DNA of 64,000 nt from Hygrocybe punicea (GCA_963556145.1 OY744462.1:744001-808000); one strand, 5' to 3'; counted from the first letter of the stretch, positions 22,071-34,100 are shown. Numbers and translations: made by a program. The notes: generated by a model not told the origin, from the letters alone.

Positions 22071-23716
22071 TGTTACATTTTTCAACTCCGCAACTCCGAT
22101 TCCGACTCCACTACCCACGATGACGATTCCACTTTACCATACCTTCCTTTTTCGTTCCCCTTTACCTTTTGTCTTCTTTTGGACATTGTTGTTTATTCTT
22201 GTCCTTGTTCTCTTTTCTTCCTTTCTTCTTCTAGAACAATCCAGACCGACCATGGACATCTCCCACGTGACCTTGTTGTACCCGAATAGTCTCCTTGCCG
22301 ATGGACGTCACCGACATTGTCTTTTCCCTTCGATATCTTGTTTACGCTATCCCACGATAAACCGATCACAATGGCTGTACTCCCGACACAGCTCATTACC
22401 GTAATTGTTATTGGCAGCATTGCCATCATCTTCCTGATCGGTTTCTACCTTGTTATGATCTATCTTTGGCATCGGCACCGAAACCCTTCCACCATTGATA
22501 CTTCTGACTTCCACCTTGACAATATATCGACACATAATTGACAATTGCCATTCCCGGATATTTGGTTTCCATATTCGTACCCTGTGCCCACCATTATCCT
22601 CCCTGACGATCCGACGACATTCCTCACCTGCATGCGAACTCTGAACAATCCCCAATCACGAGACATTTCACTGTTCTCTCTAATCCGACCATCGCCGGAG
22701 CATACTCTTTTGGACTTCGACTACAGACCATACGACTTCCCAAACAGTGAACCAACCCCTATCGTATATTGTTCGCACGACACCGCTTCAATGCAGTACC
22801 CGACGACTTGTTCCCACAGTTTGTCACTCATGCCATGACTCGAAACCTGGACCCACATTCATTTATCCTTTTCCGTCTTTCATCTTGATACCTCCCACAC
22901 TCGTTTACAATGATACCCTTTCTTGGACGAATACCGACATCACGTGGACCTTCTTGTTCCACAAACAGGACAAGACATCACTCCTCGATACGTCATCGAC
23001 ACAGACATCATCATCCGGTACAGCTTATGCTGTTCACATGTCTGACCTCGACTAGCCCACCGTCCTAGTTGGTTTTCCTTCCACACATTCCTTTGTTTTC
23101 TTTCATGCAAACCTTGCCACTACATCCACACCACCTCAAGACATTCTCATCACCAATCCCACATTGGACGATACCCATCTTCGACCCGACCGTGCAACGC
23201 ACTTGCCAGACTGCACACTTGCCTGTTACAGCAAGTGTAGACCCCGAATAGGCAATTCTGCACATCACATGATCCGATGACAAATCATCCGAGTCATCCG
23301 GACCCCCTCTATTCCTCAATGACACCCGGGCCTCCAGTTGGATCGCGAGAACATCGACATGAGGACGCCTCATGTGCGCCTCATGGTGAACACATGGTAG
23401 AGTTGGACATGTTGTAGCTTCATGGTTGTATTTCTATTTACCTCCCCTCAAGACCAGTCACTATATATACTGTTCTTGTTGTTGGTTCGGACTTTTTCTT
23501 CTTTTCCTTTCTTTACGTTTAGTCTGGTTCTTGGGGCAGACTCATCTTGTTTTGGGTAACCCCCACGGCTCGCAATGACATTAGACCTTGACCCCCCCTC
23601 TTAGCAGTGTTGTCTTAGCTGTAAGCAACAATGAAAGCTGCTGTTCTCCCCTCTGGAAGCCGATCCCCTGTTAAGTTGATTGTTGCCGGAGCCCGCTGCA
23701 GAAGCGATCCGTAACA
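22071..23716 (+). repeat. 3' LTR of the LARD-like element
   Basis: It matches the 5' LTR in length, ends and all translated frames I compared. Confidence 0.9.
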
Positions 23717-23721
23717 GTAGA

Positions 23722-25663
23722 TCAGCGTAAGTTGCACAGGTCACGCGCGGTGCCCTGATATTTCGCACGTACACGGGACGCGGAAGAGTCGTAGGGAAAC
23801 TAGGATTGACCATATGAGAGATTCCGTGCCAAAAGGGAGAGACTGTGTATCAACGCTAATCAAAGATGAGTAAGTTCAAGGCAAAGCTAAAATGGATAAT
23901 TATGTGTGCAGTCCATCAGGAGGATTTTCTGACAAACATGCACCAGGATTTGTCATGATAATCAAATACCAGTGGTCACTGATGGTGAGATGAGATGTTG
24001 CCTTCACGAAAGCTGACTACACTTACCCACTGGGAACAGGAAAGACCAAGTATCAGGGTGAAAATATGTTGATTGCCTTCGTCCACCTCTTCAAACTCTT
24101 CACACCGTTCTTCCTGTGTTCAGATTCAGAGGAAATGAAGTTATATGAACCACCAAGCAATGTGTACCTCAATGTCTCCATGAAAAAAGTAATGAATATG
24201 TGTATGTTTTCTGACAAATCCAGCTGATGGATTGCTGCTTTCTGCAGAGCGTAGCTGAAACAGGGAATAAGCTACTGCACTGGAGGGTTGAAATATACTT
24301 ACTGGGTACCGAAATTAATCAGTTCATCATCTAGCCAATCCTTTTCCAAATGTTGATATGAAATCCACGGAACTGCACCCCACTCTGAGTATTTTGCAAC
24401 AGTACATGTGTTTTCAACCCTAGAACACCTGAGGTGGGCAATGGGCCTGGCAATGGCTATGTTATGTACATGACCACATCTGGCCTCTCATTTAACTGCA
24501 AAAATCGGCCGTTGGTGTCAACATTGTTTCTGTTGAAGTAGAGATTAGTTGTGGTATTATGAATTTGTTATACTGACTGTAAATACTCAATGCTACTTTC
24601 GCCCAGTGTGCTGATGAGCAAACTGAGCAAATCCGCATACATATCTGTTGTCCAGGATGCATGCTCGTTGTCGAAATAAATGCCAATTTGATGTTTTGAC
24701 ACAATTTCTGAGTATCAATTGGAGTCACATCTAACTTCATGGAAATGGTGGAGTACCATTGTTCTGTCAGCCTAAAAAAATGCATGTGGACTTGTCCATA
24801 TGTCAAGACATGAGCATATGCAATATCAAGCGGCGTATCTGCTCTTCATTCAGTTTTGTGGTCTACAAAATTATGTGAATATCAAGGGTGGGCTCTTGAC
24901 AACTAACAATCACCTCACCTATTCAGACTAATTATTTTTTTTCCATTCAAAAGTTCTCACGTGAGCTACATCTCAAATTGTAGTCATTATGTGGTGCTAC
25001 TCATTATTGACAAAAAAAGCCACAGTTTCACAATACACTTCCCTCCCCTCACTCACCCTCAAATGGTCTTTCCATCCAAAGTGGGCCCCATGCGACGTCT
25101 CTGTGTGAGCGGGCACCTACCAGTTCGGCGACAATACCCTCTTTTTCTTCACTTTTTCTTTTGTATTTTTCATGCATGTTCATGTATATTAGCTTATATA
25201 GAAGAATAAAAATGTGATATATATATAATTCTGCTCTGAAAACATGGGGGGATAGTGAGAAAGCTGAGCTTGCTGTTGCTGGCAGCGAGGTCGAGGCATC
25301 CGATGGCTAGATCTTGATCCCCTTCTCATGCATTCTCTTAGCATAACCTTATGATTTCTTAATATATATATTTGCTCTTTACCAACAATTACTTGGCAGA
25401 GCTCATGACTAAGGCTCAGCAGCCAGATTCAGCTAAGGCTGGCCAGGTTCTGTTGCCCTACAGTTGAGGCTTGACATGTGGTAATACTTCTTATTTGTCA
25501 TTGTAAGCTCTGGCAAACCTGCTTCATGCTGCAAGCAAGTTCACAAGTAACATTCAACATGCGATTGCATGTGATATATCCACCTCCAATCTAGGTTGAT
25601 CCAGAGCAACCTGCATATCAACCAATCAATGGTTGAATGTTGTTTTTCAACCTGTTACTTGTC
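23722..25663. other. Stretch without a recognisable gene
   Basis: The only frame of note runs on the minus strand at 24806-24492 (104 codons, rich in Ile/Ser/Thr) and matches nothing I know. AT-rich words surround 25200-25400. The right border is the start of the disrupted host gene. Confidence 0.45.
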
Positions 25664-25849
25664 AAGTCTCAACCAGAGTGGACCTCACAGTGGATATTAT
25701 GGCACCGATATTAGTCACACAATGCAAGCCAGTTCTCATTTACTACAATGTCTCCTCTTCTCTGTTCCCAGGCATTGGGTTATGGTTCCACACACCTGAC
25801 AACCTCGCTACATTCTTATTCATTAATTTCCCACCTGGAATTGGCTACT
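25664..25849 (+). pseudogene. Host gene copy A, 5' part: secreted/membrane protein of unknown function
   Basis: From about 25700 the sequence encodes APILVTQCKPVLIYYNVSSS and continues to FINFPPGIGY, nearly identical to copy B at 57785-59154 on the other strand. The frame is then broken by the copia insertion at 25850 and resumes at 47623. Upstream of the ATATTATGGCACC word the two copies differ, so copy A lacks the original 5' end. Proteins of this layout (secreted Cys/Tyr/Thr-rich domain, Thr/Ser linker, one membrane helix, cytoplasmic tail) are common in Agaricomycetes, but I know no function for them. Confidence 0.7.
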
Positions 25850-26087
25850 TGTTGCAATAGCAAACGCACTCACGGCCTGACCCAAGACTTAACACCGGTA
25901 TGGCTTAGATTAGATCCCTCCCTTATCACATGTCAGTTTACCATTCCCTCTTTCAGTAGCCACTATTCCTTTGTTATAGTTTTTCCTTTGTTTCATGTAG
26001 TACTTAAACCACCATTATCATAGTGTAGAAGACCTCAGTTGCGCTGCTTTTCCGCACTGAGACATCTTCCTGTTACTAGCCTCTACA
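25850..26087 (+). repeat. 5' LTR of the copia element
   Basis: It begins TGTTGCAATAGCAAACGCAC and ends GCCTCTACA. It differs from the 3' LTR at only a handful of positions, mostly transitions. Confidence 0.93.
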
Positions 26088-26129
26088 GGTTATAAGCCCA
26101 CAGTTTTTCCACTGCGTGTTTGTCCTCTG

Positions 26130-27350
26130 ATGTCCACCACACTCCAAGCCGTCTCCAATTCCCTTCCATCTGATGTCCCGAAACTCGCCTTCAATAGACT
26201 GAACTGGGCGATTTTTGAGCTACATTTTATGGCCGCCGTTATGGCCAAAGGACGTTGGGGACATTTTGATGGGAGCACTTCCCGACCCTCGGCTCCACCT
26301 CCTTTGGACAATGGGTCACGAGCTCCGAACCCTGATGGGGAGAAGTGGGTGAAAGATGAAGCAACGGCCAAAAACCTCCTCTTACAGAAGATACCAGACT
26401 CAGTGACCATGAAGATCTGCCGCCACCAAACCATTGCTCTAGCCTGGGAGTCCGTCTTTGAAGAGTACACTCATCGGAGTGTCTTTGCTCAAACTGAGTT
26501 GAGGGCCACCTTCCTTGACTCGAGGTGCCCTGACAAAGGCGACATGCGAAAGTTCTTGGATGAACTGCATGGCAAGAGGGAGGATTTAGCTTCGTTAGAC
26601 GTGGACATCAACCACAAAGATTACTGGTAGACCATTATCTTGTCCCTCCCCCCCACCTTGCAAACTTCACCTCAATGCAGCTCACCGCAGCAAAGTTGTA
26701 TAGTTCCGCCAAGACCATCAAGCCTGACCTCTTTATCCAGGTGATCACCAATGAGTGGGACCATTATAGATCCCAGCAGATAAGATCCAAGCGGCCAATG
26801 ACCAACCTGGCGATCGATGACAGTAATGATGTGATGGCCATGGTGCCGGAGAAGAGAAACAAGGGTCAAAGCTGATACACTGACAGAAGTTGTTACAATT
26901 GCGGCAAGCTGGGCCACATCAGCAGGTTCTGCAAGAGACCTAGGAAGGCCAGGGCCGTCAGTGAGCCTAAACCGAATGACATTCCCATGTCAGCTTGCAT
27001 TGAGGAATGCAATGGTGCCTTTGGTGTTGATTCCATTTCATCCTCTGAAGGTGACAACCCCACCGACACCCTATCCGATATCAGTGACTTCAGCGACAAT
27101 GGTGTTGACCCCACCGACCCTCTGAAGAGCATTTGGGCTGACGAGCCCATCTTTGATACCGTTGCTGGTGTGCCCAATGCTGAGGCAGCCATGGATGTCA
27201 ACTGGGTACAGGTGGGAGCCTTTCTCGAGTTCAGGTCACCAGACGAGACCACCACCATCATGGATAGAGGAGCCACACATGAGACCAGAGTTAGCTTGTT
27301 AGATTCCGGATGTACTATACATATATCGCCTTACCAGGATGCCCTAGAGG
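26130..27350 (+). pseudogene. Copia gag and protease region
   Basis: The N-terminal gag (LAFNRLNWAIFELHFMAAVM) is of UBN2-like type. It is stopped by TAG at 26628 and shifted at a run of seven C (26648-26654), and another TGA lies at about 26873. A zinc knuckle, CYNCGKLGHISRFC (CX2CX4HX4C), follows at about 26890-26935. The protease motif LLDSGCTIHIS is at about 27298. The frame is then split by hAT element I. Confidence 0.88.
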
Positions 27351-27866
27351 TAGTGTTGCCGAAGTCCGGTTTGGAACTGATCCAAACCCGGTTCAAACCC
27401 CGAACCGAACCCTAAGTTCAGTCCAAGTTCAGCAACTTTGGCTGAACTGAACCGCGGGTCTGGTGCGGGGTTCAGGGCCCTTCAGAAATTTCTGAACGGC
27501 TTGGAACCGGGTCCAAACCGTGAACTCATTGTAGGTAGATACTAGAATATTCAATTTTTATGTTAATTTTGTGTGTATGAACTCGCGAGAACTTGGGTCA
27601 TGTGACCTTAAACATACACGCGAATGCACGCGGATTCAACTCAACCACAACAGCAACGAACAGTAACAGCAACACTGGTAAGTAGTTAGTTTATTTCATA
27701 CTTTACTGACATTTTCTTACACAAAGAAGCCCCCCACGACCCACGCCCATGCCCACGCCCTCGCCCTCGCCTGCCCGCGCCCATGCCAAAACCACACGCC
27801 AACACCATGCCCACGCCCACACCACGCCCACGATGGGAACCAGGGACCGTAGCAAGAACGGGACAC

Positions 27867-27894
27867 AGCGGGGAGTGGTGTGCCCACCCCCGCT
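27867..27894 (+). repeat. Palindrome 2 copy (element I)
   Basis: AGCGGGGAGTGG and CCACCCCCGCT flank the centre. It is followed by CTAAG|ATACGT, a donor with G changed to A, then a pyrimidine-rich tract and CCACAG at 27957. Confidence 0.6.
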
Positions 27895-28009
27895 GCTAAG
27901 ATACGTCGCCTTTTATTTTTGATTTTTCACTTATTTATCTATACTTACCCCCCACAGCTCCATGACGCCTGCGAGCGTGGACGTGGCAGCAGCCCCACGG
28001 CAACCCCAG

Positions 28010-28190
28010 CAGCAGTGGCAGCAGCCACAGCTGCAACAAAAACGGCAGCGGCAACAACAGCAGCAGCAACGGCAGCAGCTACAGCAACAGCAGCTATGGC
28101 AGCAGCAGCAGCAGCAGCGTCGACAGCAGCAACAGCGACAGCAGCAGCAACAGCGACCGCGGCAACGGCAGCAGTTGCAACAACGGCGCC
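28010..28190 (+). repeat. CAG/CAA trinucleotide array (element I)
   Basis: About 180 bp consist almost entirely of CAG, CAA and CGG/CGA triplets. All six frames are open, giving poly-Gln, poly-Ala/Thr or, on the other strand, poly-Cys/Leu. I regard the long frames across it as by-products unless the array is exonic. Confidence 0.8.
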
Positions 28191-28249
28191 GGCAGCGACG
28201 CAGCACCCACGGCAGCGGGCGGTCCCCCCCTTCCTCCCCACCCTCCCAA

Positions 28250-28302
28250 CTCCTCACAACCCCAGGCCCACGTCAATTGACGTGGTGCTGCAGCTTGCGA
28301 GG
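28250..28302. repeat. Palindrome 1 copy (element I)
   Basis: The core CACGTCAATTGACGTG is a perfect palindrome; the arms are CTCCTCACAA and CTTGCGAGGA, so the outer arms have drifted. Confidence 0.75.
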
Positions 28303-28496
28303 AAATTGGAGGGTGAAGGAAGGTGGTTCACGGTTCAAACCGCATCGGAACGCAGACCGGATCGCATGGAACGGTTCCATGCGGTTCCGGTTCTGGTTCA
28401 GCGGGGGGGCCGAACTGAACCAAGGGTCCGGTTTTCGGTTCAGCCAAAAAGGCCAAAAACTGGACCAAACCGGACTTCGGCAACACTACCTAGAGG

Positions 28497-29454
28497 ATGT
28501 AACCGAGGTCCCTCCCAAAACCTTCCAAGCTGCAAATAGACAGAGGTTCAGTGCTACTGAGGCAGGTATACTCACACTAAACTTACCGAATGGTGTCGAT
28601 TTCTCGAGTCTGCAACTCCATGAAGTTCTCTATTCCCCCGAGGTCAGTTACACCCTCGTATCGATTGGCAAGCTCGACAATCTAGGTTTTGAGGTACTTT
28701 TCACCAGGGGTACTTGTACCATTCGCGCACTGGATGGAAAAGTCATAGGCAAGATTCCCAAGGATGCGAGTGGCCTATATCAATTGACTAGTGGAGGAGA
28801 ATCAGCACATGCGCTTGAAACAATAACCATTGATCGACTACACCGGCGCATGGGCCACATAGCCCCTGATACTGCCAAACACATGATCAAAGGTGGTTTT
28901 GTGACAGGAGTGCACCTTGACAGTTCCTCGGGTACCCCCATTTTTTGCAAGTCTTGTATATATGCCAAAGCTACACGAAAACCAGTACCCAAGGAAAGGA
29001 ATGGCCAATGAGCTAGCGAACTCAGGGGTGAGATACACAGTGACGTCTGGGGACCAGCCCCTGTTCCTACCCTTCAAGGCCATCAGTATTATGTCAGTTT
29101 CACCAATGACAAGACCCGTCTTGCGCATGTCACTCTATTACATAACAAAGGTGAAACCTTCCAGGCCTATACAGACTTCGAAGCTCGACTCCAGATGCAA
29201 TTTGGCAAAGGCATCATTGCTCTGAACTCTGATAGAGGGGGAGAGTACACTGGTAAGACATTTACCGCTCACTTACTGAAGAATGGCACTCACCAAAAGC
29301 TGAACATCCATGACACTCCTCAGCATGCTGGAGTCTCCAAGCGATTCAATCCTACCATCATAGAACGTGTTCGCACCATGCTCCACGCAAGTAGACTTCC
29401 TAGGCCTCTGTGGGGTGAGGCTGCCCATCATGCCATCTGGCTAATAAACTGAAC
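28497..29454 (+). pseudogene. Copia integrase region
   Basis: After element I the frame gives the pre-integrase zinc domain (LHRRMGHIAP ... FCKSCIYAKA, an HHCC pattern) and an rve-type core with HSDVWGP and NSDRGGEYTG for the two Asp residues. A TGA splits them at 29009-29011. The third acidic position, normally Glu in a GVSER-type motif, reads GVSKRFN, so the catalytic Glu is replaced by Lys. The frame is cut at LIN by hAT element II. Confidence 0.9.
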
Positions 29455-29628
29455 TAGTGTTGCCGAAGTTCGGTTCGGTCCGGTTTTTCGACTTTTTTGG
29501 AAAACCAGAACCGAAACCGTTGGTTCGGTTCAGCCAAATGCCGGACCGGAACCGGAACTGCGTCGAATGGTTTCAACACGTTCGGTCTGCGTTCGAATGC
29601 GGTTCGAACCGCGAACCAACCTCCAAAT

Positions 29629-29682
29629 CTCCTTGTGAAGACCAGGCACACATCAATTGATGTGGCGCTGGGTTTCACGAGG
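29629..29682. repeat. Palindrome 1 copy (element II)
   Basis: Here the core reads CACATCAATTGATGTG. The G:C pair next to the centre of other copies is A:T on both sides, a matched change. The arms are CTCCTTGTGAAG and TTTCACGAGGG. Confidence 0.78.
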
Positions 29683-29850
29683 GAAGCAGGAGGTGGGATA
29701 GGAGGTGGGGTGGTTGTAGCTTCAGGCTGGGGCATCTTCGGGCCCGGTACGGTGCATTGGCGGGCGGATGGAGGCGGGATGGTCGAAGGTGTGGACCGTG
29801 CCTGTCTGCGGTGGTGGGGAAAATTCGACAGCAAACGAAAAAAGACTTAC

Positions 29851-29887
29851 CTGGCGACCGGGGTGGGTGCACCACTCTCCCGGCCAG
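29851..29887 (-). repeat. Palindrome 2 copy with adjacent splice donor (element II, first)
   Basis: CTGGC...CCGGGGTGGGTGCACCACTC...CCAG is self-complementary over most of its length. On the minus strand it runs directly into CCAG|GTAAGT. Confidence 0.7.
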
Positions 29888-30096
29888 TTCTCTTGCTTTC
29901 CGTGGCCAGTTCTCTCACTTTCCGCGTTTTTTTTGTGCGTGGTTGTTGCCGTTGTTGGGCCTTTCCGCGTCCTTCTTCGTCATTGCCATGCCGAATTCCT
30001 CGCAAACGACGTCTGCGCGTCTGTTGACGCATCAGCCCGGGTTTGCGAGGTGTATGGTTAGCAAGTTGTCGACGGGTTAAAGCTAGCGTACGTACC

Positions 30097-30130
30097 TGGG
30101 CTGGTAGGTGGGCGCACCACCCTACCAGCC
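30097..30130 (-). repeat. Palindrome 2 copy with adjacent splice donor (element II, second)
   Basis: GGCTGGTAGGTGG and CCACCCTACCAGCC flank a GCGC centre. On the minus strand it is followed by CCAG|GTACGT, then a TTGCTAAC branch-like word. Confidence 0.7.
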
Positions 30131-30140
30131 TTCAACTTCC

Positions 30141-30142
30141 CT

Positions 30143-30182
<40 letters not shown>

Positions 30183-30380
30183 TCGTGTTGGTGTTGGTGT
30201 TGTAGGCGGCAGTGGTCACGATCATCCGCGTTTGAGGCGGCAGGTTGCTGCTGCCGCCGGTGTTGCTCTGCTGCTGCTGCCGGCGTTGCTGTTGCTGCTG
30301 CTGCTGCTGCTGTTGCGGTTGCTGTCGCTGGGGATCATTTGGCCATCGTCGTCGTCGTCGCTGTCATCGTCGTCGCTGTC
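30141..30380 (-). repeat. GTC and CTG triplet arrays (element II)
   Basis: About 13 uninterrupted GTC units (30143-30182) are followed by CTG-rich (30245-30320) and GTC-rich (30345-30380) blocks. They correspond on the minus strand to the CAG/GAC arrays of element I. Confidence 0.85.
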
Positions 30381-30927
30381 GTCGTCATCGGGGTGGTGGT
30401 ATTGGTGGTGTTGCCACTGCCGTTGCTGCTGCTGCCGCTGCTGCCATCGATTCACTCCGACTCGCGTTGGAACGCGAGGGAGGTTGTTGGGTGAAGTCGA
30501 CCGCGGGCGCCTTATTTATGTGGTCAAGGTGGGCCCTGTGGGGCTGTTCTATGTAAAAAAATGTCAGTAAAATATGAAATAAAGTCATTACTCACCGTGG
30601 TTGTTGAGTAACGTTAGTGTTGAGTCGAACTTGAAGTTGCGCGCGAGTATGTTTAAGGTCACATGACCTAAGTTCACGCGACTGCATAGAAAGAAATGTG
30701 AAGGATTAAGTAAATGAGTATCTACGTAGGTAACTATACATTACGGTTCGTGGTTTGAACCGCGTTTGAACGCGGTTTGAACCGCATGTCAGTGCCAGAA
30801 CCGCAAACTTAACCAGCGGTTCGGTTCAGCCAAATGGCTGAACCAGAACCGAACTTCCGGTTTGGTTCGCGGTTCAAACCGGGTTCGGATCGGTTCCGAA
30901 CCGAACTTCGGCATCACTAAACTGAAC

Positions 30928-32004
30928 ACCTACCAGGGCACTCGACGACATGATGCCTCTCCAGGCCACCACCAGAAAGAAGCCGGACATTGCTCAGATT
31001 TGCGAGTGGGGGGAAAAGGTGTGGGTTAGAGTTGAGAAAGGCGACAAGCTGGGAGACCATGTGCGTGAAGGACATTGGGTCGGTATGGACGAAAACAGCA
31101 AGGGCGCGTGTATCTACTGGCCCCAGTCACAGACCATCACTGTTGAGCACAACATCTACACAAGGAATAATCGGGAACCCATGGACCACATCGAGGGGGA
31201 GAACTGGACCTTCAAACAGCTGACTGAGTCAGCTACATTGAGTCAGGGTCCACAGACACCCCCACCTGTGTTGGGTGAGCAGAACGTACCTTTGGCGCCT
31301 GACCCACCAGACATAGCACCACCAGTACTGCCTGTAAACCAGCCTCCAATCCATCCAAGACATCGAAACGACGAGGTCAATCTCAGGAACATTCTGCCTG
31401 AAGGTTCCAGGAGAAATAAGAAGCCCAGTCAGTGAGTCATAGACCTCACTACTGGTGAAGGATGCACCTCCAATAAGCCCACTGACCCTATCATAACCAC
31501 TGGCATACAACTTCAAACTGTTAACCCTGAACCTGCCTGTGACCACGCGGAAACCGATAAAGAATGGACGATGTTGGCTACAGATGAAAACACAGATGAA
31601 TACCCACTAGCACTCAAGACAGCAGATGCTGAAGACATTGAACTGCACACCCTAAACGAAGCAAAACGTCAACCAGACTGGCTGTTATGGAAAAAGGGAA
31701 TACACGAGGAACTCGACACTCTCCGCAAAGCTGGGACTTGGGATCTGGTTGATAAACCTGAAGCCACAAATGTGGTTGGATCAAAATGGGTGTTTCACGC
31801 CAAGAAGGACACCGCTGGCATCATCGTTAGGCACAAAGCCCGCCTGGTAGCTCAAGGTTTTTCGCAAATCCCTGGCATTGACTACCTTGACACGTACGCA
31901 CCCATCGTGAAGCTCGCCTCTGTTCGCACCATCCTGGCCATGGGAGCAAAGCTAAATTTGCAGATGCACCAAATTGACATCAAAGGTGCATACCTGAATG
32001 GCGA
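30928..32004 (+). pseudogene. Copia integrase C-terminus and N-terminal RT
   Basis: After element II the frame resumes with the integrase C-terminal part (WGEKVWVRVEKGDKLGDHVR), a stop at about 31434, a linker, and then the reverse transcriptase start with GSKWVFHAKKD, HKARLVAQGFSQIPGIDY, YAPIVKLASVR and QIDIKGAYLNGD. The DIKGAYLNG block holds the first catalytic Asp. A solo LTR splits the gene right after it. Confidence 0.9.
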
Positions 32005-32896
32005 TGTAGATGGCGGGTTCTGTGTGGCTTCGGAACTATATAAAGAAATATGATCCTAACCAAGGGGTAGTCAGCATAGAAGTGACTGTGGATAAGTCAG
32101 TGTCGGGAATAGTAGTAAAAGTAAAGGAATGTAAGTAAAAATAAAGCCGCCGCGTAAAACTGGACTAATAACGACGAAGCCGGCGATGAACGGAGTGAAA
32201 ACGGACAAATAATAAAGAACCCGACGATGCCGACGGTGTCGGGTACGGTGGGTCGGGTCGGGTCGGGTCGGGTCGGAAACGATGAACGAATATACGGAAA
32301 CAACGATAAAGATGACGAAGTGAACTATAAAAAGCTAAGGATCTATGTGGACGAGCATTTGAAGGGATTAAAAGGTGATTCTGACTAAAGGGAAACGGGG
32401 ACTAATGGTATGTTATTTTGTACGGTCGTCGGGGACCGTTTTTATAGTACAGGAAACAGTAATCTACTTTCGGACATGTCTACTTCGGCCGATGGTAAGC
32501 TACAAAGAAAGGTTGGAATGGGGATGTGGAAAGGGGGGTTGCAAAGCAACGAAGACAGGAAATGGAGGGGAAAACAAATATGCAAGGAAAAGATCTAGAA
32601 AGTCCTACATATCTCCGAAAGGACGAGGGGATGCATAAATAAAGTAAATCCGAAGTCGGGGATTGAGTCCGAAGAGATCCATCTCCTGGAATTGGAACTC
32701 CGAGGCGTTTGAGGCTGCCGGATTTAGCCCAAAAGCGGCCGTCACAAAGCGGCATGTGTCGGGTTACGTCGGTCACGTCGGGTCACGTCACGTCGGGTTA
32801 CGTCGGGTTTGAATGCAAGTCGAATGGCGGCATCGGGTTGGTCCGGATTCGTGATATATCGATGATACGGACTCAGAGGGACGTCGACCCTCTACA
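32005..32896. mobile_element. Solo LTR (family with TGTAGA...TCTACA ends), copy 1
   Basis: An 892-bp unit has TG...CA ends with the inverted termini TGTAGA/TCTACA and is flanked by the 4-bp duplication GCGA. Removing it restores the copia frame (NGD-LTENEV). It contains five GGGTC units at 32249-32275, several ACGTCGGGTT words and a conserved CCGTTTTTATA word that may be a TATA box. It carries no genes. A second copy lies at 40536-42116. Confidence 0.82.
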
Positions 32897-34100
32897 GCGA
32901 CCTGACCGAAAACGAGGTGGTGTATATGAAACAGCCCCCTGACTACCATGCCCCTGACTCTGCTGGGAAGGTTTGCCACCTCAACAAAACTCTATACAGC
33001 CTCAAGCAAAGCGGTCGCCGATGGTACCAAAGTTGGTTTTCATCCTCGTCACAAACCTCGGTTTCCGTTGTTGCAAAGTAGATCAAGCCATCTTCATATA
33101 CAAAGTCAATGACAAACTCACAATCATTGCTGTCCATGTTGACAACTGCACCATTGCAGCCACAACCCTGCAACTCATCAAAGATGTGAAAGCCAGTATT
33201 CACAAGTTTATAGAGATAAGCAACCTGGGTGAACTTCACTGGTTGCTGGGCATAGAGATTCATCGGGATCGAGAAGCCGGAACCATCCACTTGTCGCAGC
33301 GATCCTACATAGATTCCATTTTACAACGCTTCAACCTCAAGGACTGCAAACCAGTTTCAACGCCAATGGAGACGAATCTAAAACTCACTGCCGCTCAATC
33401 GCCAGCCACCGCAAAAGAGTTCGCCGTAATGCATGATGTGCCATATCTTGAGGCCATTGGATTGCTTATGTGGGCCTGCCTTGGTACCCAACCTGATATC
33501 GCATTCGCTGTCACCATGCTTTCGAGATGTTCCAAGAATCCAGGCCCTGCTCACTGGGACACAGCCAAACAGGTCTTCCAATACCTGGCTGGAACCTGGA
33601 ACATTTGGCTGTCATATGGTGGCACACGAAGTGGACTCATAGGATATGCTGATGCTGACGGCAGTACAATGGAGAATCGACGTGCAGTGAACGGTTACAC
33701 CTTTATTCTTGATGGGGGAGCCATTTCTTGGAGCTGCAAGAGGCAAGAAATTGTTTCTTTGTCAACGACCGAGAGTGAATACATAGCGGCAACGAATGCA
33801 GCAAAGGAGGCCTTTTGGCTGCGCTCCTTTTTGTCTCAGCTCTTCAAACCTGTAAACACCCCAACCACCCTTTTCTCTCACAATCAATTCGCAATTGCCC
33901 TATCTAAAGAGCATCAATATCACGCGCGAATGAAACACATTGATGTACGTTTTCACTTCATCCGATGGATTATCGAGAATGGTACACTTCGATTGATATA
34001 TTGCCCGACTGACAACATGGTGGCCGACACGTTAACCAAAGCCCTTCCGTCTGCCAAAGCCAAGCATTTCGCCTCCAAACTCGGCGTTCATGTGGTTTGA
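32897..34100 (+). pseudogene. Copia reverse transcriptase C-terminal part and RNase H
   Basis: It continues with VVYMKQPPDYHAP and LNKTLYSLKQSGRRWYQ. The catalytic YVDD box reads HVDN (IIAVHVDNCTIAAT), so Tyr and the second Asp are lost. The RNase H domain is well kept: GYADADGS, SLSTTESEYIA and HIDVRFHFIRW. The frame ends with a stop at 34098-34100, just before the polypurine tract and the 3' LTR at 34108. Confidence 0.92.

Larger units (their letters stand above)
17393..23716. mobile_element. Complete LTR retrotransposon lacking reverse transcriptase (LARD-like)
   Basis: Two 1646-bp direct repeats bracket a 3.0-kb interior. Both begin with TGTTAC and end with GTAACA, and the element is flanked by a perfect 5-bp duplication GTAGA (17388-17392 and 23717-23721). 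Translations compared across the two repeats are identical and there are no indels (constant offset of 4678), so insertion is recent. The interior holds no protease, integrase, reverse transcriptase or RNase H, so the element needs enzymes from elsewhere, as LARDs do. A polypurine-like GTTCCGGGGGTAT precedes the 3' LTR. A convincing primer-binding site is not evident after the 5' LTR. The orientation of transcription is assumed to be plus. Confidence 0.88.
27351..28488 (+). mobile_element. hAT-type non-autonomous element I
   Basis: The perfect terminal inverted repeat starts TAGTGTTGCCGAAGTCCGGT, and the 8-bp duplication CCTAGAGG flanks it (27343-27350 and 28489-28496). Both features define hAT-type transposition. 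Removing the element restores the copia frame. Inside the ends lie many GGTTCGGTT/GAACCGAAC words. The interior has a GTCATGTGACC site, two possible introns (27678-27726 and 27901-27957), palindrome 2, a long CAG/CAA array and palindrome 1. It encodes no transposase. Confidence 0.92.
29455..30919 (-). mobile_element. hAT-type non-autonomous element II
   Basis: The ends are TAGTGTTGCCGAAGTTCGGT and, inverted, TAGTGATGCCGAAGTTCGGT, with the 8-bp duplication AACTGAAC on both sides (29447-29454 and 30920-30927). Its internal order is reversed relative to element I: palindrome 1 first, then two copies of palindrome 2, then triplet arrays and a GTCACATGACC site, so I assign it to the minus strand. 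There are no transposase motifs. Confidence 0.92.

Noticed and set aside
17393..23716. Segmental duplication of a 1.6-kb gene
   Set aside because: TG...CA termini, a polypurine tract and the GTAGA target duplication show that the direct repeats are LTRs.
27880..28539. Ala/Thr-rich frame of 219 codons
   Set aside because: It is another frame of the same CAG/CAA array; composition alone keeps it open.
27962..29011. Gln-rich 349-codon frame that runs into the copia integrase
   Set aside because: It crosses the boundary of hAT element I at 28488 and owes its length to the triplet array and to chance fusion with the copia frame.
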